Shown one piece after another: positions 12,910 to 25,722 of a stretch of 64,000 nt of DNA. Origin of the DNA: Ahaetulla prasina (lineage: Eukaryota; Chordata; Lepidosauria; Squamata; Colubridae); NCBI RefSeq assembly GCF_028640845.1, contig NC_080544.1, forward strand, positions 60,030,711 to 60,094,710, written 5' to 3'. Numbering within the stretch: the stretch's first letter is position 1; the number at the start of each line of letters is the position of its first letter. Position numbers and translations under genes: made by a program. The notes beneath the pieces were generated by a model. The model saw only the letters and a list, made by a program, of their open reading frames with translations. It was not told where the DNA came from and made no database searches.

Positions 12910-15370
12910 ATAGTACCTAAAGTCATCTCCATTCTTATTTATCTAACAAGTATTTGTAATGACATCATTTTCTGTGTGGATTGCACCAAAGCACACTTGC
13001 AAAATAATGTTTTCTTAGATTCCATCCCCATAAAGTTTTGATCATTTAGTAACATAGAGAACCAATTAACAATTTGTAACTATAACTAGGGAAAAATGGT
13101 GTTTGGTCAGGTTCTTAAAATCATGCGTTTAGTCCCATCTCTTGAGCACAAGGCTCTTTATACTCATTAAGAGCTCCAGAGTGCTAAGTCATTATTATAA
13201 TAAGGATATATGCTGAATAAAAGGAGCCATGCTTCAGGCTCCATAAATTACAACTGTCAAGAACAGTATTCAAGGGATCCACAGAGCTGGGAATAATTAT
13301 TTACAGCATGCTTTATAGAGCAATTAAAAATTCCCCAAATGGTGTTAATTGCTTTTAATGTGCAGAAAGCTCTGTCTAGGCTCCAAGAGGATACACTGAA
13401 AAAATGTTTCTCTTTTAAACTGTTTATTTTTGAAAAGAAAATATTACTTTCTAAAGTACTAGCTCTTATAATTTCTGTCATTTTAAGCAACTGTGTCATT
13501 AGTGCTTGTTAAAACAATATTTTTGTTCTGAATCCACCTTCATCTGGATTTTCTCATTCAAGCAGATTGATCAAACTAATTAACATATCAAATTGAAATT
13601 TATAGGAATACAGAGCTTTAGAATTGGAAGAAAACGCCAGGCAATAAAGTTCAAATTTTATTTTTAACACCTGTGTAAAACAGCTATTAATTTGACATAT
13701 TCTCCTCAGTCATTTCACTAAGGCAACTCTGAAGCTTGACAGTATATTGTTAAAATTCAACATCAGAAACAATTTAGATTTCTAAAAGGAAAAAAAAGGC
13801 TTCTCCAGCACTACAAATTATTCTATTTTGTCTTTCCTTATAGTTTTTTCCCTAATAAGGAAAAAGGATAAAAAATTATTGGAAAATATGAGCAAACTAT
13901 ATGGAGTAAGCAATATCACCCAATGTCATTTCTATTGTCAAATAGGAATGGAAATGTCCATTGTCAAATTCTATGGACTTCATGTACTGATAAAATAAAC
14001 CTGAAATCACAAAATCTTTGTTTTGTTTTCTGAATGAAAATTAACCAAAAAACCGAAGCAAAACTTGGCAGCAGATATGAATATATCAGCAGGTATGAAT
14101 ATTTCAGAGCATAATTTCTACTTGACTAGATTAAGTGATGGGCAAGTTATCTTTGATTTGATTCGGAACTGGCATACAAAATTCTTGCTCACAAAATTCT
14201 CAAAACCATGATTTCCAAAAGTTGCATTCCAGTTCACAATTTGGTATAAGCTTGGCTAGTGTCTCCAAGTGGAACTGAATTCTACTCATTAGATAGTCCC
14301 AAATTTTGTAAGATCATTTCTTGCTGGACTCATTGAAAAGACTATGTCATGTTCTACATCAACAATAAATCACTTCAAAATCACACAACTTCAATAATCT
14401 CCTCCTTCATACATTCTAAAAAATGTTTTTGCAGAATTTGTCTTAAACCCAGCCTTGTAAAGGATGAAAGACTGGCTCAGATTATCCACATCAATAAAGC
14501 TACAATACCACCACCATTCATGTGAGCAACACATTGTTCTCTTCTTTATCTGTCAGTCACTAAGCCCTGGCTGTTTTGCCTTTCTGTTGCTAAAGCAGCA
14601 TTTCTTTCTATACCTTTCCAAGTTAAACTTTGTTCTTTAGAATCTCTTTGTAACCCTTTTCTTCTTTTGTCAATATATGCATACTTGTATGGATGGTTGA
14701 AACAAATCGTACATATTCAATCTTCCAAACGAAATCCACACTTTTGGCTTTGGCAAATCACAGTTTTCTTCAAATTGCTTTTTCAGATTAGCAACAATTC
14801 ACTGTTGGTATTAGCAAAAATCCCTATACACTGTGCCCAAACCTACAAGGATTACTTCTCTATAAATAGGAATTAAGAAAGGAGGTGTTTCCATTGATGA
14901 AAATAAATGTATGAAGCAACACTGTACACTATGCTCTGATGTCATTCCAATTAGATAACCTCAGTATATTTGAAGAAATTCAGAAATATCAGTTGATACA
15001 AGCTTGGCAGCAAAATTATTAACTATAACCAGTGATGAGTAATAGCAGAATTTAATGATTTCTACTAGTTTCCTGCATGTTTCCATACAATCAAAGACAT
15101 GTGGCTATCTTAAAAAAAAAAACAAACCTGCTGCTAATATTAGGATCTTTGTGAGACCTGCTCTATTGCTCCTGTGTTTTGAGTTTAGGCAGATGACTAT
15201 TGTAGACCATTTTTCTTGGGAAATTGATGCTGCAATAATTTCTTTCTAAGCATGTTCAACACTCTTTTAATTTTCAGGTTTTAAATATTCTCTTTAGGGG
15301 CTTAGCCTGAATGGTTCTGGTAAGCCATTCATTTGTCACTCATTTAACACAATGCATGTATCGAAAAATG
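12910..15370. other. Intergenic, no gene recognised
   Basis: AT-rich unique sequence. 13110-13260 and 13500-13600 have a less random, possibly conserved look, but nothing identifiable. Short open frames show no domains. Confidence 0.4.
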
Positions 15371-15447
15371 GTTTACAGGCAGAGGTGGGCTGCTGCTGGT
15401 TTGCACCGGTTCAGGCGTACCGGTAGTTAAGATTCTTTGCAGTTCGC

Positions 15448-15873
15448 TGCATTTTGTTCTGGGAAGTCGGGGTGGGGGGGGTGGGGGGTAAGGGGGAGGG
15501 GAACTGGGGGGGTTTGAGGGTAGAGATGGAGTGATGGTTAATGTACAGGGATTATTGAAGAATTAATGTAGGGTCGGGTCTGCCCAGTTACCATTTTAGA
15601 ATGGTGGGGAGGGAGAAAAGAGAGAGTAGGAGGTAGAAAAGAGGAGAAGAGGAAGGAAGAGGGGTAGAAGAGGGAGAAGGAGTGGAGGGTGGAGGGAGGA
15701 GAGGATGTAGATAAGAGAAGGAGAGGAAGGTTTGGAAAGTAAAAGAAGGTAGAAGAGGGAAGAGTGTTAAAAAGGGGGGTGGTGACTGGGCAAGCCCGAC
15801 TAATTGTATATACATTGGATGAATTATTTGATATGATTGTAAAAATAAAACTTTTTTATAAAAAAAAAAAAAA
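15448..15873 (+). mobile_element. L1 3' UTR-only insertion
   Basis: Flanked by a perfect 19-base duplication, aagattctttgcagttcgc, at 15429-15447 and 15874-15892. It carries a G-rich then GA-rich polypurine 3' UTR, AATAAA and poly(A). The G-run segment begins like that of the L1 at 8254-9642 (TTC.GGGAA.TCGGGG), so both probably come from related L1s. No coding sequence. Confidence 0.88.
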
Positions 15874-16573
15874 AAGATTCTTTGCAGTTCGCCAAACTGG
15901 CAAATGCCACCACCGCCCAGCCTGCCCTTCCCAGTCACTCCTTATCTCGCCTCGCCTGCCTTGGCCTAGAATCACACCCGAGGCATAGCTGCTGCTGCTG
16001 CACTCTGGTTCCCTTGCTTGCCTCAACCACGTGGCTAAACTGATCTCTGCCTGGTGAGCCTTCCTTCGCCAATCTCCATTCCTTGTCCAGCTGTCCCCCA
16101 CGCGGCCCAGCTCTCTCTGCCTGGTAAGTCTTCCTTTGCTCCTCACCCAGCGGCCCAGCCTGTTCACCTGCCTTCCCCACGGCCTACCACGCGGCCCAGC
16201 CTACTTGCCTGCCTTCTACGTGGCCTACCACATGGCCCTTGCAGCCCAGCTGACTTACCTTCCTTCCCTGTGGCTTCCAGCGCCGGAGAGGATGGGGAGG
16301 GAAAGCGGTCAGGCTTTCATTGGGGCACATGTAGCAAGATGGAGCTCCTCTTGCTGTCTCTTCTCCTCCCCACACCAGGAATGGCAGGGCTTCCTGCCCC
16401 TCACTTAGCCACCTGCCCCCTTTTTCAATGCAATTTGGGAGTGTGACAGGTGGAGCTGGGGAGAAAGGGTATTCCTGGCTGACTCTTGGGGCGACTGGCT
16501 TCCTCCAGGCAGCTCTTGCTCTGCCTTTTGGTATCATCCATCAAAGATGAGGCTTTTGTGGCAGAAGAGCTTG

Positions 16574-16907
16574 CCCCACCCACCACTGCCCAGGCCCTCG
16601 CTTTCCCCAAGCATTTCTTTGCCTACCTGATTTCCAGCTCCATTTCGTTTCTTGCCATCGTGGGCAGGGAAACAAAGTTTGTGGGACTAAGAAAAAACGT
16701 CAATCAATCAAATTCCGACTTCTTGCAAAAAAAAAAAAAAAAAATCTTACGAAGTTGGAATTGATTGATTGAAGGTTTTTTTTAGTCCCACAAACTTGTT
16801 CCCTGCACAAGACGGCAAGAAGCACAATGGAACAATGCATTGGAGGGGAAATCAGGTAGGCAAAGAAATGCTTGGGGGAAGCAAGGGCCTGGGCGGTGGT
16901 AGGAGGG
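16574..16907. repeat. Long inverted repeat (hairpin)
   Basis: About 150-base arms centred near 16735 around an A-rich loop (16724-16745). The inner arm AAGTTTGTGGGACTAAG (from 16675) pairs with its complement ending near 16796. The outer arm CCAAGCATTTCTTTGCCTAC (16608-16627) pairs with GTAGGCAAAGAAATGCTTGG near 16856-16875. The arms are interrupted in the middle by a less similar stretch. Confidence 0.8.
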
Positions 16908-16929
16908 GTGCTGAAATGGAGAAAAGGGC

Positions 16930-17217
16930 AACAGAGGAGCCACCATGAGGGAAGGAAACCACTTTTCTTCTTTCCTTGCTGCTTGTCTTTTCTTCATGCC
17001 CCTTTCTCATTTGCCTACTGAGCGCAGCGCCCAGGCAGGATCCTCTTTGATAGCAAGGCGGGTGGGGGAGGGACGACAGAGCAGCCAGCATGAGGGAAGG
17101 AAGCCACTTTTTCTCCTTGCCTGCTGCTTGTCTTTCCCTAGCTCCAGCAGCTCTCCTTCTCATTTCTCTATTAGTGCAGCGCCCAGGATCCTCTTTGATA
17201 GCGGGGGGGCGGGGGAC
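16930..17217 (+). repeat. Direct tandem duplication, about 145 bases, two copies
   Basis: CATGAGGGAAGGAA begins at 16944 and again at 17089. The rest of each copy is parallel, including GCTGCTTGTCTTT, GCAGCGCCCAGG and ATCCTCTTTGATAGC. It lies just beyond the long inverted repeat. Confidence 0.8.
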
Positions 17218-17256
17218 AGATTTAGCAACCGGGCTCACATTGGATGGAGCAAAAAC

Positions 17257-18438
17257 CAGAGGTGAAATTTACTTTACCTTCCCTACCGGTTCAGAAGTGT
17301 CACATGTGTCCACCGACCAGGGGTGAAATCTAAAATTTTTCCCTACCGGTTCTGTGGGCGTGGCTTAATTGGTGGGCGTGGCTTGGTGGTCAGGTGACCG
17401 GGTGTGGGCATGGCCAATAACAATAAATAATAAAAATAATAAACAAAGTACACAAAACAATAAGAGGTACCAAAAACCAAGTTTCACACTTTACACATAC
17501 ACACACAACACAACACAACTGACTCGCACACAATGTAAAAGCAGCTGCACTTCAGCTAAAATGGCCCCTGCAACAAGCAGGAACCTCACACAGCCACAAA
17601 AGCTCAAAAACCAACTTTTACACTTTATACACACACACACACACACACACAACACAACACAACTGACTCACACTCACACACAAAATGCCACATACAGCTT
17701 TGTGAGATTTTATGTATTTGTGTAGTTAGAGTGAAACACTACAGAAGCACACCAAATCTCAGAAAGCTGCACAAATATTTTATTTTATTATTTTATTTTA
17801 TTTATATTTTTAGACAAAAGCAGCTAAATTTAAAACTTCCTTAACTTTAAATTGCTATGTCTAAAAAAAAAAAGCTCGTAAAAAACCCCCAATTAACTAT
17901 TTTTTTAAAGCTCCCCCCCAAAACCAAACCCCAGTTACTTATCCAATTCAAGGGACAAGGCAGGCAGATTGAATTGCTCACCATGAGATGGATTGCAGGC
18001 AGGCAGATTGAGTTGCTAGCTGATGCAATTGATTGCAACAGCCAAAGCAAAGCCGGAATAGTGAGTGAGCCCGAAAGAAGCAACAAGCTGCCAAGCAGGC
18101 AAGTGGGGACCAGGCGATTGGGTGGGCATGGGTGGGGGGCCCAGGGATTTTTGCTACCAGTTCTCCGAACTACCTATCCCCATCGCTATCGGATCACCTA
18201 ATCCGGTCTGAACCAGGAGCATTTCACCCCTGGCACCAACCCTCTGCGCATGCACAAACCCTTCTACACATGCACAGAGGGTAAAAAACAGGTTACTTCC
18301 TGGTTAAAACCAGGAAGTAATGACAATCAGGTGGGTGGGCGGAGCCTCAAACTACCAACGCTACAGTTCTCTGAACCACCAGCTATAATCGCTACCGGCT
18401 CAGCCAAACCGGTCTGAACCAGGAGCATTTCACCGCTG
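17257..18438. mobile_element. hAT-like element split by a second hAT
   Basis: The ends are CAGAGGTGAAAT (17257) and the inverted ATTTCACCGCTG (to 18438). The flanking octamers are weak, gcaaaaac and ataaaaag (5 of 8). It is interrupted at 17318 by a related element. No transposase. Confidence 0.5.
17318..18232. mobile_element. hAT-like element, CAGGGGTGAAAT ends
   Basis: The inverted ends CAGGGGTGAAAT and ATTTCACCCCTG are perfect over 12 bases. The flanks ccaccgac (17310-17317) and gcaccaac (18233-18240) match at 6 of 8. It contains a CA-repeat run (17631-17650) and no transposase. Same ends as the element at 28259-28805. Confidence 0.7.
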
Positions 18439-18678
18439 ATAAAAAGGCCCTGATCTTTACACAGGAGGATGATAAAGGAAGGTTTTTTGGAGTAGGAACA
18501 TGCTTGGCACCCCTTCACTCCCCCTTCTCCACCTGTTTGTGGCCGACCAACTTCTCCCCTCACTGGACATTAGCCAAGGGGAAGCAGCCAGAGTAGAGCA
18601 TGGCGGGGAAGCCTTGTGCAAAAATGCATGGGCCAGGGAGGTGAGTTGGCAATGGAAGAGGGGTGGTCCAGGAGGATC

Positions 18679-18702
18679 TCTCTCTCTCTCTCTCTCTCTC
18701 TC
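18679..18702. repeat. TC dinucleotide microsatellite
   Basis: About 12 TC units in the nested transposon region. Confidence 0.9.
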
Positions 18703-19296
18703 GCCATCCCCGGTTTATTAGGGAGATGGAAGGGGAAAGAAGCAGGGCAGAGAAGAGAGTGGAGTGGCCGATCTCCTCTTCCATGGTTGGAAGCAGCTGA
18801 AGTCTGCTTTCTTTCTTCAGCATCGGCATTCTGCCTGCATTCCAACATCCGGGGGAACTGAGTCCAAGAGAGCTTGGCAGTGCCCTGAAGCGCAAAATCA
18901 GTTTTTATTTGTTTGCATGAAAGGGCATCCAGGATGCAGACCTGCTAATGCACAATCCCCAAAGGGCCAGATTGCAGGATGGTTCAGACCTCTAAGCCAA
19001 AACGGATGGTTTCCCAATGTTTTTTGAGCTTAGCCTAACATGCGAATACAGGCGTGAAGCTAGATCAGCTGCATATCTGCCTGGCTGCGGTTAGGAAACC
19101 AGCCAGGGCTAGCTGTCTGTCCCCAATGGGGTGCCTTCCAGTGGCAAGGAGCAGCTGAAAGGGGCAAGGCCAGGTGAGTGATGTTGAATTGGCCACACCC
19201 ACCTAGTCACATGACCACCCGGCCCTGCCTGCCCAGCCTATCATTAGAGCAGAGAACCGGTTGTTAAAAAATTTGAAGCCCACCACTGCTTACAGA

Positions 19297-19905
19297 TGGC
19301 AGGTTTGATAAGGATGTGACCCCAAAGCTTCCAGTTTGAAAAGAGTCATAGGAAAACAACACTGAAATGTTAAAGAGAAATGAAGACAAGGAAGAAAATA
19401 AGCAATCTTGGGAATTTACTGGGTGGAAAATGAAACATACATTTTCTTCCTACTCACATACAAATACAAGTTGTGTCTGTGCTGCTGACATAGCCAGCAG
19501 CACAGAGAGAAGGCACCTCTCCCACTACATGCTTGTGGATTTCAGTTTAGGATTTTAGGCAGTCTAACCCACATTTTATCCTCCAAATATACTGAACTTC
19601 AACACCATCCTCCTTAAGCAACACAGTTTAGGAAAACAGTATACATCTTCAGACATTAAGTATTTTGGTAAACATGAGTTTTGTTGATGAGAGGAATATG
19701 CAGAGTTTGCATTTAATTCACAAAATGGTTTGCTATACCTAACAGAAAAGTTATTGAGGGTTACATGTTAACCTTCAAAAGTCGGATGTGTGTGTGTTTG
19801 CCAATCACTTTCTCTCAGCCCTAGGAGGGAAGCAACAGCAAACCAATTCTGAAACACTGCTAAGAAAACTGCAGGGATTTTTCCAGGAAGTCATCAGGGG
19901 TCAAC
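19297..19905. other. Intergenic, no gene recognised
   Basis: Unique sequence of about 600 bases between the hAT complex and LINE copy B; nothing identifiable. Confidence 0.4.
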
Positions 19906-19910
19906 TGATG

Positions 19911-21411
19911 TTGAGAGTGTGGTGGCATATCAGTTACCCCAGTACCTGGATGAATCTGTCTATCTAGACCCGTTCCAGTCCGGTTTCCGGCCCGGGTACA
20001 GCACGGAGACGGCTTTGGTCGCGTTGGTGGATGACCTCTGGAGGGCTTGGGACAGGGGTTATTCCTCTGCCCTGGTCCTGTTAGATCTCTCAGCGGCTTT
20101 TGATACCATCGACCATGGTATCTTGCTGCGCTGGTTGGAGAGTTTGGGAGTGGGAGGCACTGTTTTGCGGTGGTTCTCCTCCTATCTCTCTGACCGGTCG
20201 CAGACGGTGTTGACAGGGGGGCAGAGATCGACTTCAAGGTGCCTTAATTGTGGGGTGCCCCAGGGGTCGGTTCTCTCACCTCTCCTGTTCAACATCTACA
20301 TGAAGCCGCTGGGTGAGGTCATCAGTGGTTTTGGGGTGAGTTATCAACTGTACACTGATGACACCCAGCTGTACATTTCCACCCCGGACCACCCCAATGA
20401 AGCTGTCGAAGTGCTGTCTCAGTGTCTGGAAGCCGTGCGGGTCTGGATGGGGAGAAACAGGCTCAAGCTCAACCCCTCCAAGACTGAGTGGCTGTGGATG
20501 CCGGCATCCCGGTACAGTCAGCTGCAACTGCTGCTGACTGTTGGGGGCGAATCATTGGCCCCAATGGAGAGGGTGCGCAATCTAGGCGTTCTCCTGGATG
20601 GACGGTTGTCTTTTTAAGAGCATTTGGCAACCGTCTCCAGGATAGCCTTCTACCAGGTACGCCTGGTTCACCACTTGCGCCCCTTTCTAGACCGGGATTC
20701 CCTATGCACGGTCACTCATGCCCTCGTCACCTCTCACCTAGACTACTGCAATGCTCTCTACATGGGGCTCCCCTTGAAGAGCACCCGGAGGCTCCAGTTG
20801 GTCCAGAATGCAGCTGCACGGGTGATAGAGGGAGCCACTCGCGGCTCCCATATAACACCTCTCCTGCACAAGCTGCACTGGCTACCTGTGGTCTTCCGGG
20901 TGCACTTCAAGGTGCTGGTTACCACCTTTAAAGTGCTCCATGGCATAGGACCCGGATATCTACGGGACCGCCTTCTGTTACCATATGCCTCCCACCGACC
21001 GGTGCGCTCCCATAGAGAGGGTCTCCTCAGGGTGCCATCAGCCAAACAATGCCGGCTGGCGACCCCCGGGGGAGAGCCTTCTCTGTGGGGGCACCTACCC
21101 TCTGGAATGAGCTTCCTCCTGGACTCCGTCAACTTCCTGACCTCCGGGCCTTTCGCCGCAAGCTGAAGACGTATTTTTTCTTCCGAGCAGGACTGGTATA
21201 ACATGGGTTTTAAATTGGATTTTAAACGGGGTTTTATATCATGTCTTTTATAGTTTTAATTTGGCCAATTGTTGAATAAGTTTATTAAATGGGTTTTATT
21301 GTATATCGTATAGTATTTTTATCTGGCTGTTAACTGCCCTGAGTCCTTCGGGAGAAGGGCGGTATAAAAATTAAAATATTATTATTATTATTATTATTTA
21401 TTATTATTACT
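19911..21411 (+). mobile_element. L2/CR1-group LINE, 5'-truncated (copy B)
   Basis: Same family as the element at 1-1802. The RT box reads YTDD (20351-20362), so both catalytic aspartates remain. The frame is broken by TAA at 20615-20617, where copy A has GAA, and by a one-base loss near 21075. Ends in the GGGAGAAGGGCGGTATAAAAAT region and an ATT-repeat tail. Truncation removed everything before mid-RT. Confidence 0.88.
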
Positions 21412-21659
21412 GTCTTGAAAACTCTCTCTCTCACACACACACACAAAGCCTCTTCAGAAGACAAGAACCCTGTGGAACTTGAGTGATATTTATGTTATAT
21501 TGTGGGTTCAGGTGCCGGCAAGGTGTAGGCAGGACTCTGGATAGCAGGTAATTTACTTTATTAACCTTAACATAGCTAACAGCAGTGACAAATACAAATG
21601 AACAAAAAACTCCCTCTCTCTCTGTTGACAGCCCTTTTATACCTGCTGTCAACTGGCTT

Positions 21660-22359
21660 ATTATTTATTATTATTTGATCAGATTTGTATACCGCCCTAT
21701 CTCCCAAAGGACTCAGGGCGGTTTACAGGCATTTAAAAACACATAAATACAATCTAAAAACAATTAAAAAACTTATTCTAAAAGCCCAATAATTAAAAAT
21801 ATAAAAGTAAAACCAATTTAAAACCCATAATTTAAAATCTAACTCAGTCCTGCGCAGTTAAATAAGTATGTTTTAAGCTCGCGGCGGAAGGTCCGAAGGT
21901 CCGGAAGCTGACGAAGTCCTGGGGGTAGTTCGTTCCAGAGGGTGGGAGCCCCCACAGAGAAGGCCCTTCCCCTGGGCGTCGCCAGACGACATTGCCTCGC
22001 TGACGGCACCCTGAGGAGTCCCTCTCTATGAGAGTGCACGGGTCGGTGAGAGGTATTCGGTAGCAGTAGGCGGTCCCGTAGATAACCCGGCCCTATGCCA
22101 TGGAGCGCTTTAAAGGTGGTCACCAAAACCTTGAAGCGCACCCAGAAGGCCACAGGTAGCCAGTGCAGTCTGCGCAGGATGGGTGTTATGCGGGAGCCAC
22201 GAGGGGCTCCCTCTATCACCCGCGCAGCCGCATTCTGGACTAACTGTAGCTTCCGGATGCCCTTCAAGGGGAGCCCCATGTAGAGAGCATTGCAGTAATC
22301 CAGGCGAGACGTCACGAGTGCGTGAGTGACCGTGCATAGGGCATCCCGATCCAGAAAGG
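21660..22359 (-). mobile_element. L2/CR1-group LINE 3' fragment (copy C)
   Basis: On the minus strand this carries the C-terminal part of the same LINE (LDYCNALYMGLP to LRTFRRELKTYLF, stop at 21839) and its 3' tail ending in ATAATAAATAA. It faces copy B, so the tails of B and C point toward each other across about 250 bases. Confidence 0.88.
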
Positions 22360-23735
22360 CTTAGCCAATCAACACAGAGAAGTACTATCCTCATTCTCCA
22401 CTAGGGGAACGGAGGGGGGCAGGGAAGAACTACAATTTAGATACCAGGAGGACAGGATGAAAATTAGAATTACTCACAATTACAATTACAATTGAATTGA
22501 ATAGGAACAAAAGGAATTTTAATATTGTGAACGTTTGACTTGTATACATATAAATAAAATATCCAGTACCTAATCTTAGGAAAGCAGAGGCCTAAATCAA
22601 TGCTTACACTTTAGAAGGTACCTTGCTTAGATCATTTAGGTGTGAAAGAACAAGGCGGGGGAAAGGGGGAGGTTTTGTGCAGCTTCTGCAAGACAGCTGC
22701 ATAAAGCTACTGCAGTCACACATTTATAGACACAAATGCCATTATGCAGGAATGTTTTTGTGTGTGTGTGTAGTGTAAAGTAATTCAAGGAGACTGATTT
22801 GTCCACAACATCTTTAGCATTTCGGCAAAACAAATTGTCCCTACTTTGCAACATTCTTCATCTGCAGTGGAAAATTCATGGAGAGCCCTTTCATGGTAGC
22901 CTTAAATCAAACTGATGGATTTCTCTCCAGTGTCTTTATTAATCCAGATTGAAGGAGGGACTCTAAACGCCCCCTTAGGAGTTTAAGGGGGGGGGATGAA
23001 AAGAAAAGGGAGCTCGGACCTTAGCCGATGATTGACTTCCACAAGAGCTGATAGGAACTAATAAATAAAGAGGCCAGCAATGGATTGCTCTTGCCAATAG
23101 ACACACTTTCAAAGAAGGTACTATGCTGATGTGAGGCTCTGCCAAGCATAGTCATTTATTAGAAGCAGTAAGGCAGATTGTTACTAGAGTTTCAAATACT
23201 TGTCCCACTCAGATTGGCTATTGCCCATTGGCACCCTAATACTGAAGTCCCCAATTATGCAAGATTGCCTGTAGATTGTCTTATTCCATATTTAATAGAA
23301 TTGATTACTGATGGGTGGTTTGTAATCTAATGATAAGATGACCTACCTGCCCATGACAGTAGAAGTCAATTGCTTTTCCTAATGGCCCATTGTTTCTTTG
23401 TATAAATGATGCGGGTTGCTTTGATTGTTTGAGCAGCCCTTCTGTGAACACAATGCCCACTAAAGGTTTCCAAGGGAACATCCATGAGTTAATGAACATT
23501 TGAGTTTTATTCTGAAACCCAAATTCACTTTCATTAAACATGTTCCAATCACACAATAGGGAGACAGAGTCAATCTGTCCAGTGAAATCATTGTCCTGGC
23601 TTCTAACCAGGCAAAGTGCCGATGGGCAATTAATTCCTATCATCTCTTCTGGTTTTGTTTTTCCAATTCTGTTGGGGAAAGTTGTAGGTGTTAAGATTAG
23701 AAAAGTCAACCATCTCAAGCCAAAGAGAGAATTTT
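22360..23735. other. Intergenic, no gene recognised
   Basis: 22870-23110 is a repeat-free block with AATCAAACTGATGG and TTATTAATCC motifs that could be conserved regulatory DNA. The 215-residue minus-strand frame ending at 23305 has no recognisable domain. Confidence 0.4.
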
Positions 23736-23737
23736 CC

Positions 23738-25722
23738 TTGATAGTATGGCCTTTATTGTCATTGTACATCATATATACAACGAAATTGGTTTTAGCATCA
23801 CTAGTGCAATCCATGACAAAAATACAAACAACATAAACAGTATAAAGAATAATCCCTATGCAAGTAATTAGGGGGGGAAAAGAAAAACTAGTCATACATT
23901 TCCACATATGCGTAGAGTGATTATAGTTGTGTTTAAGAGTCTGACAGCCCAAGGATAAAAACTATTTTTAAATCTATTTGTTCGGCTGGCTATGCTTCAA
24001 TGTCTTCTGTCTGATGGTAGAAGTGTGAAGAGACACTGACCAGGGTGTGAATCATCTCTGAGTATTTTCCTTAGTCTGCTAAAGCAGCGAGATCTGATAA
24101 TGTCATCCAGTGGTGTTAGAGAGCAACCAATGGTTTCTTGTCCCGAATTGATCACTCTCTGTAGTGCCTTCCTGTCCGCAGAAGTTAAACCAGCTTACCA
24201 TACTGTAATTTAGTATGTGAGGATAGTTTCTATCATGGACCAATACAAAGAGGTCATCAGCCATTATTCCACCTGATTTTTTTGCAGGACTCTAAGGAAA
24301 TGAAGTCTCTGTTGGGCCTTGCCAATCACCAGGGACGTGTTGTTTTTCCAGGTGAAATCTTGACTAATAAGCACTCCCAAGAATTTAAAAGAGCAAACCC
24401 TCTCCACACAGCCCCCCTCGATATACAGTGGGGCAGGTTCCTCTCTGTACTTCTGGAAATCTAGCACCATCTCCTTTGTCTTACTAGTATTTAGATGTAA
24501 GTTGTTTTTTGAGCACCATTCGGATGGATACCTTCTGGACTTCTTCCCTGTATGCGGATTCGTCCCCTCCAGTTATGAGACCCAGCACCGTTGTGTTGTC
24601 TGCAAACTTTATTATGATGTTGGATGGATCAGAGGATATGCAGTCATGTGCATACAGCAAGTACAGGTAGGGGCTGAACACACAGCCCTGAGGGGAGCCT
24701 GTGCTGAGCTTCAGGGTGGAAGGTGTAAAGGAACCAACCCTTACTGTTTGTGGACAATCCGTCAGGAAGTCTTTGATCCAGTCACAAGTGAGGGGAGGGA
24801 AATTCAGGTCAGTCAGCTTTTCAATGAGAATGCCTGGGAAGATGGTATTAAAGGCCGAGCTATAGTCTACAGAAAGAATTCTGACATAATTCCCAGATTT
24901 CTCAAGGTGGCTCAGTGCAATATGTAGAGCAGTGGCAATGGCATCCCCTGTTGACCTGTTGCTTCTATAAGCAAACTGGTGTTGATCGAAATTTGGTGGA
25001 AGACAGGACCTGAGGTGTTGTAGGACCAGTCTCGCAAAATATTTCATCACTATAGATGTCCATGCAATGGGCCTATAGTCATTTGGGCTGTTTATGGCTG
25101 CTTTCTTCAGAACTGGGATAATTGTGGCTGCTTTCAAGCATGATGGGACTCTAGCCTGTTTCAGGGAGATGTTAAAAATCCTTGTTAGTACCCCTGTTAA
25201 TTGGTCAGCACAGGTTTTTACTACTTTCCCCAGCACCACATCTGGACCTGCAGCTTTGTTGGGAATTACAGCCTTCAGCACAGTTCTCACTTGATGTTCA
25301 TCCAGGGTGAGTGGCTGGAGGTTAGAGGGCCTTTGGGCTAGACCCACAGTCTTTTGACCTCAAAGCGGGCAAAGAAGCTATTTAGCTCCTCCACCAGCAG
25401 GGCATCAGCATTGGCTGTTTTTTTCATATTGCCCTTATAGTTGGTTAGATTTGTAGCCCCTGCCACACCTGTCTTGAATTATTATCTTCCAGATGCTTCT
25501 CTACCTTTTGTTTGTATTTCTGTTTAGCCGCCTTAATGCCTCTCCTCAAGTTTGCCCTGGCCTCGTTATATTCATCTTCATTTCCTGCCTTGAAGGTGGA
25601 GTTTCGGGCTCTCAAAAGTGATTGTACCTCTGCTGACATCCAGGGTTTACGATTACTTTAAATTCTGATGCACTTATTCACTGTTACATTGTCCATGCAT
25701 GTTTTAATGTAAGATAGTACAG
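23738..25722 (-). mobile_element. Rex1-like LINE (RT domain to 3' end)
   Basis: On the minus strand: an upstream linker (RGIKAAKQKYKQKVEKHLEDN, about 25560-25450), then a frame at 25347-24484 with NKAAGPDVV, KTCADQLTGV, NDYRPIAWTS, VDYSSAFNTI, STGSPQGCVFSPYLY and FADNTTVLGLI. Next are FKFLGVLI and a decayed end with a HP.Q.LF.LLPS.RR-like block. The 3' end is the short CATTGTACATCATATATAC region typical of Rex1 tails. The catalytic box is FADN, not FADD, and several frameshifts are present, so it is dead. Confidence 0.8.

Larger units (their letters stand above)
15380..19288. mobile_element. Large hAT-like element carrying nested insertions
   Basis: The ends are inverted: CAGAGGTGGGCT at 15380 and the complement of CAGTGGTGGGCT ending at 19288. 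The flanks tttacagg (15372-15379) and cttacaga (19289-19296) match at 6 of 8 positions, as expected for an old hAT duplication. The 3.9-kb interior has no transposase frame and contains an L1 3' UTR insertion, a long inverted repeat, a tandem duplication and two further hAT-like elements. Confidence 0.6.

Noticed and set aside
17369..17725. 118-residue Thr/Asn/His-rich frame
   Set aside because: It translates CA-rich repeats inside a hAT element.
23305..23952. 215-residue minus-strand frame
   Set aside because: It straddles the Rex1-like LINE 3' end and unique DNA and has no coherent domain.
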